Shown here: piece after piece, positions 1-5,435 of the stretch | Position numbering within the stretch: the first letter of the stretch is position 1 | Layout of the letters: every line of letters starts with the position of its first letter | Assembly: GCA_011375045.1 (NCBI GenBank) | Contig: DRNB01000132.1 | Span: forward strand, 1-7,015 | DNA length: 7,015 nt | Reading direction: 5' to 3' | Source: Aquifex aeolicus | GTDB taxonomy: Bacteria > Aquificota > Aquificia > Aquificales > Aquificaceae | Translations under genes and position numbers: made by a program | The notes under the pieces: generated by a model | Database searches by the model: none | What the model saw: only the letters and a program-made list of their open reading frames with translations | Told to the model about the DNA's origin: nothing

Positions 1-63
1 CACCTCGTCCAGCGCTATGTTCTCGTTATGGGGTCTTGCACCCGTATAAACCGCTCTCCACAT
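1..63 (-). CDS. Lipoate/biotin protein ligase-like protein, N-terminal 21 codons only (runs off the left edge)
   Basis: Only the first 21 codons are inside the window. An ATG at 63-61 opens a frame that stays open to base 1. The peptide begins MWRAVYTG and continues with N13-E-N-I-A-L-D-E20. The pattern W-R-x4-G-x4to6-N-x-A-x-D-E is the typical N-terminus of the LplA/LipM/BirA-type lipoate-protein ligase fold, which attaches lipoate or octanoate (sometimes biotin) to a lysine of a carrier domain in the cytoplasm. The gene starts 11 nt after the stop of the thioredoxin-like gene, with a GGTGG Shine-Dalgarno-like sequence just upstream, so it is probably co-transcribed with it. The acceptor protein and catalytic lysine region lie outside the window. 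The family call rests on one short motif. A lipoyl synthase or octanoyltransferase LipB is less likely, because neither normally begins this way. Confidence 0.68.
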   Translation of the reverse strand, partial: MWRAVYTGARPHNENIALDEV

Positions 64-74
64 GCCACCCACCA

Positions 75-395
75 TTATATACCGCTCAGGAACTCCTCGT
101 AGAGCTCCCAGAGCCTCTCCTCTGGAGGGGAGGATCCCTCCCTCAGCTCCGCGCCGGCTTTCTCCAGAGCCCTGAGCACCTCGGGGGGAGTGAGTATCAC
201 ACCGTCCTCCGGATGGACCGGGGTTCCGGACACGAGGACTAGGGGAGGTGTAACCTCCTCAGGGTTCAGATCCGCAGGTATGAGGGTGTAGTAAACGTTG
301 GCGTGGCTCCTGACTATCTCGAAGAGCATCCTCGCGTACAGCTCGCACCTTCCCCCGGGAGGGGTCTTCGAGACGATCCTGACCTCCACGCTCAT
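75..395 (-). CDS. Small thioredoxin-fold-like protein of unknown function
   Basis: This 106-residue soluble protein has no signal peptide or membrane segment. Predicted secondary structure follows a thioredoxin-like order: strand 3-9, a Pro/Gly loop (TPPGGRC), helix 17-31, strand 33-40, a loop with T49-P50-P51 at the usual cis-proline place, strand 52-60, strand 65-69 and helix 71-84, then an acidic C-terminal helix 91-103. A single cysteine, C17, sits at the start of the first helix where the resolving or nucleophilic cysteine of a CxxC would be, so a dithiol redox centre is absent. The ATG has a GGAGG 7 nt upstream and lies 16 nt after the exporter's stop codon. It is followed 11 nt later by the lipoate-ligase-like gene, which suggests one transcript. 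I do not recognise the family. A role in handling thiol-bound sulfur or a lipoyl partner is only a guess from context. Confidence 0.8.
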   Translation of the reverse strand: MSVEVRIVSKTPPGGRCELYARMLFEIVRSHANVYYTLIPADLNPEEVTPPLVLVSGTPVHPEDGVILTPPEVLRALEKAGAELREGSSPPEERLWELYEEFLSGI

Positions 396-411
396 TTCAG
401 AGCCTCCATCA

Positions 412-1311
412 CTATATTATCCTTATCCCAAGGACGCGCTGGATAAAGCTTCCCAAGGTGTAACCTACCCCTATATACAGAAGCAGTAAACCCAAGAGCA
501 GCCGGAGCTTCTTCTCCTTGAGAAATCCGGAGAAGTGGGGTCCCGCCAGAGAGCCTATCAGCACCCCCACCACCTCCACGCCGAGGAGAAGGGGATCGAA
601 CCCCGCCCCCATCTTCAGGTAGTTGCCTCCGCTGACTATCATGGTAACCAGTATGGCAAGAGCGCTCGTTCCGGGCACCAGGAACATGGGAATCCCCATT
701 GCGGAAACCATGAAGGGAACGAGCAGGAAACCGCCTCCCACCCCGAGAGCTGAGGAAACCACCGCCACCACAAAGCCTGCGAAAACAGGGGTGAGGGGGT
801 TGAAGCGGTAAGCTTCGTCCATGAAGGTAAATTCGATGGAGCTGTGGCTAATCCGCTGGGTTCTGAGATCCGAGCGTTTTCTGGAACCTATCTTTCCCTC
901 CAGCTGTTGGATCCTCTGGCGGCTGCCGGATCCCAGAAGATCGTTGAGGATCTTGAAGGCGACTAGAAGCGTAAAGAGTCCGAAGAGGGGTTTGTAGCTC
1001 TTCAGATCAGGAAGGAAGCGGTAGGAGAGGGTCGAACCTATCAGAGCACCGGCAACGCTTCCCGCCCCGAGGAGGAGTCCGAGGACAACCACCACCCTCC
1101 TCTGCCTCCAGTAGGAGGGAACCGCGATGAGGGTCGAGGTGAGGATAAGGATCTGGTTCATGAGCTTGACGGTGTTTGCCTGTGAGATCCCGAAAACGGA
1201 GATGTGTCCGACCCCTGCCAGAATTCCTCCCGCGGCTCCCACCGTGGAAAAGATAAGACCAACGAAAAGGCTCCAGAGAAACGCCAGCGGAAGGTTTACC
1301 TCGTCGATCAC
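412..1311 (-). CDS. TauE/SafE-family membrane transporter (sulfite/sulfonate exporter-like)
   Basis: This 299-residue polytopic inner-membrane protein has the duplicated architecture of the TauE/SafE (DUF81) family. Each half opens with a glycine-rich helix hairpin: residues 15-40 (GLIFSTVGAAGG, then GHISVFGI) and 178-207 (SSALGVGGGFLLVPF). About eight membrane segments are visible, near 8-30, 50-66, 74-98, 107-124, 174-203, 211-228, 240-262 and 268-290. The halves are joined by an unusually long, strongly basic and hydrophilic linker (about 127-170), probably cytoplasmic. Family members export sulfite, sulfoacetate or related small sulfur anions, or import such compounds; the substrate cannot be read here. 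The GTG start was chosen because the frame is closed by the arsR stop codon 33 nt upstream and the first membrane helix follows directly. No Shine-Dalgarno sequence precedes it, and a strong promoter ends about 8 nt upstream, so translation may be leaderless. Confidence 0.9.
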   Translation of the reverse strand: MIDEVNLPLAFLWSLFVGLIFSTVGAAGGILAGVGHISVFGISQANTVKLMNQILILTSTLIAVPSYWRQRRVVVVLGLLLGAGSVAGALIGSTLSYRFLPDLKSYKPLFGLFTLLVAFKILNDLLGSGSRQRIQQLEGKIGSRKRSDLRTQRISHSSIEFTFMDEAYRFNPLTPVFAGFVVAVVSSALGVGGGFLLVPFMVSAMGIPMFLVPGTSALAILVTMIVSGGNYLKMGAGFDPLLLGVEVVGVLIGSLAGPHFSGFLKEKKLRLLLGLLLLYIGVGYTLGSFIQRVLGIRII

Positions 1312-1319
1312 GGTTAAAG

Positions 1320-1348
1320 ATTTTATGAACTTATGAACATACTGTCAA
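1320..1348 (-). promoter_or_regulatory. Strong sigma70-type promoter for the TauE-family exporter block
   Basis: On the minus strand the -35 hexamer TTGACA (1348-1343, 6/6 consensus) is followed by a 17-bp spacer and the -10 hexamer TAAAAT (1325-1320, 5/6 consensus). The -35 box contains the TGA stop of the arsR gene. From the end of the -10 box to the GTG start codon there are only 8 bases (CTTTAACC). A normal start point 5 to 9 bases downstream therefore falls at the A's of 1315/1314 or on the G of the GTG at 1311. The transcript would have a leader of 0 to 4 nt, which agrees with the lack of a ribosome binding site. The spacer holds a tandem repeat, so repressor control is likely. The start point is inferred from spacing and is not measured. 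Confidence 0.72.
1323..1338. repeat. Perfect tandem 8-bp repeat, candidate ArsR operator
   Basis: TTATGAAC occurs twice in direct succession on the plus strand (1323-1330 and 1331-1338). The second copy also belongs to a short inverted repeat, TATG-AA-CATA (1332-1341). The element fills most of the -35/-10 spacer and overlaps the -10 box of the exporter promoter, a common place for repressors to act. The ArsR-family gene ends immediately upstream, making its product the obvious candidate ligand. ArsR-family operators are usually imperfect inverted repeats. A direct repeat with only one small palindrome is therefore not a textbook site, and the operator role is inferred. Confidence 0.5.
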
Positions 1349-1701
1349 GAATCCCCTCTCCTTCCGAGGAGATGGGTAACCTCCTCCCCGTTTATCATCC
1401 GACCGCACTGAACAAAACGTTCGAAGAGAACCCTCTTTATCATGTCCATGGCTCTGAGGAGTCTTTCGTCGGATATGTAGTAGTAAACTTTCTTCCCCTC
1501 CTTTCTGGAGCAGAGGACACCCACAGCCTTCATGTAGTTGAGATGCTGGGAGACGTTGGATTTGTTCTGATTCAGACACTTCACTATCTCGCTCACGGTC
1601 TTCTCCTTTCCCTTGAGACAGTCCAGTATCATAAGCCTCGTGGGGTTGGAGAGTATCTTGTAAACCTCCGCCTGGAGTTCGTAAACCTTGCGTTCTTCCA
1701 T
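1345..1701 (-). CDS. ArsR-family winged-helix transcriptional repressor
   Basis: This 118-residue cytoplasmic regulator has the ArsR/SmtB fold. Helices 7-18 and 20-30 (LSNPTRLMILDCL) lead into the DNA-reading helix-turn-helix at 36-60 (VSEIV, then SNVSQHLNYM), the beta wing at 61-76 (GVLCSRKEGKKVYYYIS) and a C-terminal dimer helix at 77-102. Cysteines are at 28, 42, 64 and 99. The ELCVCD-type metal site of ArsR/CadC and the His/Asp alpha-5 site of SmtB/CzrA are both missing. C28 and C99 lie close to, though not exactly at, the alpha-2/alpha-5 cysteine pair of persulfide-sensing SqrR/BigR/sHdrR proteins, so a thiol or sulfur signal is possible. The gene lies between a metal-efflux block and a sulfur-type transporter block, and a promoter with a repeat follows its stop codon. 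ATG 1701 is the only reasonable start: TAA closes the frame three codons upstream and the next ATG is codon 24. Confidence 0.92.
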   Translation of the reverse strand: MEERKVYELQAEVYKILSNPTRLMILDCLKGKEKTVSEIVKCLNQNKSNVSQHLNYMKAVGVLCSRKEGKKVYYYISDERLLRAMDMIKRVLFERFVQCGRMINGEEVTHLLGRRGDS

Positions 1702-1709
1702 CCTCCTTT
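1702..1709 (-). promoter_or_regulatory. Oddly placed Shine-Dalgarno sequence of arsR, directly abutting the ATG
   Basis: AAAGGAGG is followed with no spacer by the ATG of the ArsR gene. Other genes in the window have 6 to 7 nt between GGAGG and the start. No alternative start codon lies nearby in frame. Either initiation is weak, or the ATG is used in another way, for example on a transcript starting near the codon. A poor promoter-like match, TTCACC-N17-TTTAAA, ends right beside it. Confidence 0.6.
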
Positions 1710-1735
1710 AAATAATACTAAGAATCGGCGGTGAA

Positions 1736-2371
1736 CTATCCTCTCTGCTTCCTTCTTTCCACCACAACCCCCACAAGGGGAGGAAGCCAGCAGAGGTTAG
1801 CCGCTATGGTTTCCAGAGCGACAAAGAGGTTCGTGGTGGGGGAGAAACCCAGAAGCCGGGCGGTCAGGAGACCGAAGGGGACGATGAGGATAACGAACAG
1901 GCTTGCGAGCATTACGGGATTGCTCCGGTATCTTCTGAAGGTTTCCCCCAGGCTCCCCTCGTGCCTGTAAAGGTATATAAACCCTGCCACGTTGGCTCCG
2001 ATCTGATCGCTCATGGCGTAAAGGTAAGGGATGTAAAAGCCCTCCCAGCCGTAAACGTCAACTCCGGCGAGCCTGCTGATCAGATCCACCCACCAGGGGA
2101 CCGTCATCCCCACCAGCTTGCCCCAGCCGTAAGCCTGAGCGAGGGAGTGAACCTCCCCGGCGATCTTCTTCCTGATAGCGAATATACCTTCGAGAAGGCT
2201 CTCCCCCTCGCCGGCGAGAACGCGCACGAGCCACTCCCCGAAGGGATTCTGCTGGAACCCCAACCTGTCGAAGAGCCACCCGAGCCCGAGTCCCCCCGCG
2301 AAACCTGCGAAGGTGAACTTTATAAGCTCACCAAACTCTTCCTTTTCCTCTTTACCGTGATCCTCATGCAT
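1736..2371 (-). CDS. Unrecognised multi-pass membrane protein attached to the RND efflux operon
   Basis: I do not recognise the family of this 211-residue protein. The first 16 residues form a short charged tail (MHEDHGKEEKEEFGE) rich in His, Asp and Glu. They are followed by a glycine-rich helix (17-34) and further hydrophobic segments near 86-104, 113-135, 151-174 and 179-204. An amphipathic stretch lies between 45 and 80, and a basic end (ERRKQRG) closes the protein. Aromatic residues are abundant, including W93-W94 and the Y/F-rich 107-120. One cysteine (C194) sits in the last helix. The ATG lies inside the end of the RND pump gene, giving an 8-nt overlap, with AAGG 7 nt upstream, so translation is probably coupled to the pump. 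That coupling suggests an accessory inner-membrane subunit or helper of the efflux system. The His/acid tail could bind metal, but this is inference from composition only. Confidence 0.85.
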   Translation of the reverse strand: MHEDHGKEEKEEFGELIKFTFAGFAGGLGLGWLFDRLGFQQNPFGEWLVRVLAGEGESLLEGIFAIRKKIAGEVHSLAQAYGWGKLVGMTVPWWVDLISRLAGVDVYGWEGFYIPYLYAMSDQIGANVAGFIYLYRHEGSLGETFRRYRSNPVMLASLFVILIVPFGLLTARLLGFSPTTNLFVALETIAANLCWLPPLVGVVVERRKQRG

Positions 2372-5300
2372 ATCTAAACCTTCTGTAGGCGATCTCGTAA
2401 ACCGCCGGCAGAATGATGAGCGTCAGGAGGGTGGAGGTGAATATCCCGCCCACAACGACCGTTGCAAGGGGTTTCTGAACCTCGGAGCCTATGTCGCTGA
2501 TGATCAGAAGGGGAATAAGCCCCATGAAGGTGGTTATGGCGGTGATGAGTATGGGTCTTATCCTCAGTATGGCGGCTCTCTTGACCGCCTCCCTTATGTC
2601 GTATCCGTTCTCCAAAAGCTGGCGGATGTAGGTAACGAGAACCACACCGTTGAGGGTAGCTATGCCGAATATGGCTATGAAGCCTATGGCGGAGGGAACG
2701 GAAAGGTTGAAGCCCGAGATGTAGAGGGCAACTATGCCTCCTATGATAGCAAAGGGAACGTTCAGCATGACCACAAGGGCGTCCCTGACCGAGTTGAAGT
2801 TCAGATAGAGGAGAACGAAGATCAGGAATATGGAAACGGGAACGGCTATCGAAAGCCTCTTCATAGCCCTCTGCTGGTTCTCGAACTGTCCTCCGTAGGC
2901 TATGAAGTAACCCTTTGGCAGATCGATCTCCCTGCTTATCCTCTCCTGAAGCTCCCGGACAAAGCCACCTATGTCCCTTCCCTCGACGTTGCACATGACA
3001 AGGGAAAACCTTATGTTGTTCTCCCTCCTGATAACGAAGAGACCGGGCTCCACCCTGAGATCCGCCACATCACCGAAGGTGAGTATCTTGCCGTCCCTCT
3101 CGAAGATGGGAACGCTCCTGAGCCTGCTCAGATCGCCCCTGAAGTTTTCAGGAAGCGTCAGCACTATGGGGAAGAGAAAGGTGTCCTGCTGGAGCACGCC
3201 CACCTCGGCGCCCCCGAGGGTGTATTTGACTATGTTGAGAACCTCCTCGACCGTTATGCCGAACCTTTCGAGAACCTCCCATTTGGGGTAAACTCTCAGC
3301 TGAAGTCTTCCCGCCTGTATCTCCTTCTGGACGTCCACCGCCCCCGGCACCTGCTCCGTTATCTCTTTTACCCGGTCCGCCAGCTGGTTCAGCACCTCCG
3401 GATCCTGTCCGAATATCTTTATGGCTATATCCGCCCTGACCCCTGAGAGAAGCTCGTCTATCCTCATCTTTATGGGCTGGGTAAAGGCTATGGATATGGG
3501 AAGCCAAGCCAGCCTCTCCCTCAGCATACTGTTGAACTCCTCCCTTGTGTGGAAGGTCTCCCACTCATCCTGAGGCTTGAGAATTATCCAGGTCTCTATG
3601 TAGTTCACGTCCGCCGCCTCACCCTTCTCAGCCCTTCCTATGGTGGAGTAGGTCTTCACCACCTCCGGAAACTTGAGGACCTCCTTCTCTATAGCCATGG
3701 CGACCTTCTTTCCCTCTTCGAGGGACACGTTAGGGTCCATGAAGGCTTTAACGAGAACCGCTCCCTCCTCCAGCTCGGGGGCGAACTCGGTCCCTATGCG
3801 TGTGAGGAGGAACAGACTCAGCACAAAGGAGAGGAGAACGGCTCCTATGAGGGGAACCCTGATTCTGAAGGTAGCCTCTAAAACCCTGTCGTAAACCCTG
3901 TGGATGAGAGCCATGATCCTGCTGTAGGTTTCCCTTCCGGGTTTGAGGAAGTAGTAGGTGAGAACGGGTGTGAAGGTAAAGGCTATCAGCAGCGATGCGA
4001 GGAGGGCTATTATGAGCGTGAGAGCGAGGGGTTTGAAGTACTTACCCTCTATGGACTCGAAGACAAATATGGGGGAGAAGACTATCACAATTATAAGAAC
4101 TGCAAAGAGAACAGGTCTCCAGACCTCCTTGACCGAATCGAGGATAACCGAGAACTTCAGTCCGTCCCGCTTTTCGGTGAGGTGTCTGTATATGTTCTCC
4201 ACGATGACAACCGAGGAGTCGACGAACATCCCTATGCCTATGGCGAGTCCTCCCAGAGTCATCAGGTTGCCGGTCATTCCGGTTTCCCTCATAACGATGA
4301 AGGCTATCAGGAGGGTCAGGGGAAGGGAGGATATAACTATGAGGGACGCCCTGAAGTTACCCATCAGAAAGGCGGTTACAAAGGCAACGAGGAGCATACC
4401 GCTGAGCAGAGCCTTCTGAATGGTGGCAACCGCCTTCTCGGTGAGGTACGCCTGATCGTAGAGGTGTTCTATCCTGACACCTTCGGGCAGGATCTTCTGA
4501 ATCTCCTCGAGCTTTCTCTTTACCTTGTCCACCACCTCCTTGGTGTTTTCAAAGATCCGCTTAACCACTATGTTCCCCTGAACCTCCCGGCCGTTCATGG
4601 TGAAAGCTCCCCTCCTGTTGGGAAGCTCTCCCTTCTCCACACGCGCTATGTCCCTCACATAGACGCTTACCCCCTTCTCCTCATCGACCTTGACGGGGAT
4701 CCTGAGGATGTCCTCCGGAGAGTAAACCCTTCCCAGACCCCGGACAACGAGATCACCCTCCGCGGACTGATAGAAACCTCCACCAACGAGGATGTTGTTC
4801 TCCTCGAGGGCTTCGAGAAGATCCTCGAGGGTAACCTGATAGGCTATCAGCCTGTCGGGATCGGGAACTATCCTGTAGGCAAGCTCGGGACCGAACTGAA
4901 CGATCTCCTCCACACCCCCCACGCTCATGATGAGGGGTCTCGCTACCCACTGCTGGAAGATGGACTTCAGCTCTGCGTTTGTGTACCTGCCCTTCTCGTC
5001 GTGGATAACGTAGAGCAGGGCGTTCCCCAGACCCGTGGCGTTGGGTCCCATAACGGGCGTAAAACCTTCGGGGACCTTTTCCCTCGCATCGGGGAGCTTT
5101 TCCATAACGAGCCTTCGGGCGAAGTAGATGTCGGTTCCATCCTTGAAGTAAACGGAAACGTAGGACATCGCCGGCAGGGAAGCGCTCCGGACGAGGATCA
5201 CGTCCTTGAGACCGTTCATAACGGACTCGACGGGTATGGTGATGAGGGTTTCCACCTCCTCCGCCGAAAGCCCGGGGGCGTAGGTGTAGATGTTTACCTG

Positions 5301-5423
5301 AACAGGTGTGGGATCCGGAAAGGCATCTATGGGAAGCTTTCTGAAGCTGTAAACTCCGTAGACTATCGTTCCTATCAGGGCGAGCAGGACGAGAAGTCTG
5401 AACCTGAGAATAGTTCTGAACAT
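2364..5423 (-). CDS. Heavy-metal efflux RND pump, CzcA/CusA family inner-membrane subunit
   Basis: The 1019 residues match the usual 1020-1070 of the family. The protein drives proton-coupled export of metal cations from periplasm or cytoplasm through the adaptor and outer-membrane factor encoded upstream. TM1 is at 9-27, the first porter domain at 28-335, TM2-6 at 336-492, TM7 at 522-541, the second porter domain at 542-855 and TM8-12 at 857-1011. Typical motifs are visible: PDPTPVQV (36-43), GPNATGLGNALLY (126-138), GGQFENQQRA (844-853) and RPILITAITTFMGLIPL (956-972). The TM4 proton relay VDSSVVIVEN (401-410) keeps D402 and E409. The extra aspartate six residues before the first, present in CzcA, is Gly here, as in CusA-like pumps (small residue). 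In contrast, the cleft lacks the CusA methionine triad (by my alignment K559, Y608, E657) and has a CzcA-like RIDELLSGVRADIAIKIFG (654-672). Metal specificity is therefore unresolved. A GGAGG 7 nt upstream, 12 nt after the adaptor stop, sets the ATG. Confidence 0.95.
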   Translation of the reverse strand: MFRTILRFRLLVLLALIGTIVYGVYSFRKLPIDAFPDPTPVQVNIYTYAPGLSAEEVETLITIPVESVMNGLKDVILVRSASLPAMSYVSVYFKDGTDIYFARRLVMEKLPDAREKVPEGFTPVMGPNATGLGNALLYVIHDEKGRYTNAELKSIFQQWVARPLIMSVGGVEEIVQFGPELAYRIVPDPDRLIAYQVTLEDLLEALEENNILVGGGFYQSAEGDLVVRGLGRVYSPEDILRIPVKVDEEKGVSVYVRDIARVEKGELPNRRGAFTMNGREVQGNIVVKRIFENTKEVVDKVKRKLEEIQKILPEGVRIEHLYDQAYLTEKAVATIQKALLSGMLLVAFVTAFLMGNFRASLIVISSLPLTLLIAFIVMRETGMTGNLMTLGGLAIGIGMFVDSSVVIVENIYRHLTEKRDGLKFSVILDSVKEVWRPVLFAVLIIVIVFSPIFVFESIEGKYFKPLALTLIIALLASLLIAFTFTPVLTYYFLKPGRETYSRIMALIHRVYDRVLEATFRIRVPLIGAVLLSFVLSLFLLTRIGTEFAPELEEGAVLVKAFMDPNVSLEEGKKVAMAIEKEVLKFPEVVKTYSTIGRAEKGEAADVNYIETWIILKPQDEWETFHTREEFNSMLRERLAWLPISIAFTQPIKMRIDELLSGVRADIAIKIFGQDPEVLNQLADRVKEITEQVPGAVDVQKEIQAGRLQLRVYPKWEVLERFGITVEEVLNIVKYTLGGAEVGVLQQDTFLFPIVLTLPENFRGDLSRLRSVPIFERDGKILTFGDVADLRVEPGLFVIRRENNIRFSLVMCNVEGRDIGGFVRELQERISREIDLPKGYFIAYGGQFENQQRAMKRLSIAVPVSIFLIFVLLYLNFNSVRDALVVMLNVPFAIIGGIVALYISGFNLSVPSAIGFIAIFGIATLNGVVLVTYIRQLLENGYDIREAVKRAAILRIRPILITAITTFMGLIPLLIISDIGSEVQKPLATVVVGGIFTSTLLTLIILPAVYEIAYRRFRYA

Positions 5424-5435
5424 ACTGGAACCTCC

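Noticed and set aside
1323..1340. A five-codon minus-strand frame (MFISS, stop) that could be a leader peptide before the exporter gene
   Set aside because: It lies inside the -35/-10 spacer, upstream of the predicted transcription start, has no ribosome binding site and contains no regulatory codon run.
1333..1734. A 133-codon plus-strand frame opposite arsR
   Set aside because: It lies antisense to a clear ArsR-family gene, has no credible Shine-Dalgarno sequence and gives no recognisable protein.
2374..2994. Minus-strand frames of 206 and 138 codons inside the pump gene (also 3148-3564)
   Set aside because: They overlap the pump gene in another frame, are Arg/Ser/His/Gly-rich and low in hydrophobic residues, and have no start signals.
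2364..5423. Naming the pump CusA and the system a Cu(I)/Ag(I) exporter
   Set aside because: The cleft methionine triad is not found in my alignment, and the cleft segment resembles Zn/Co/Cd pumps. A gene symbol would claim more than the sequence shows.
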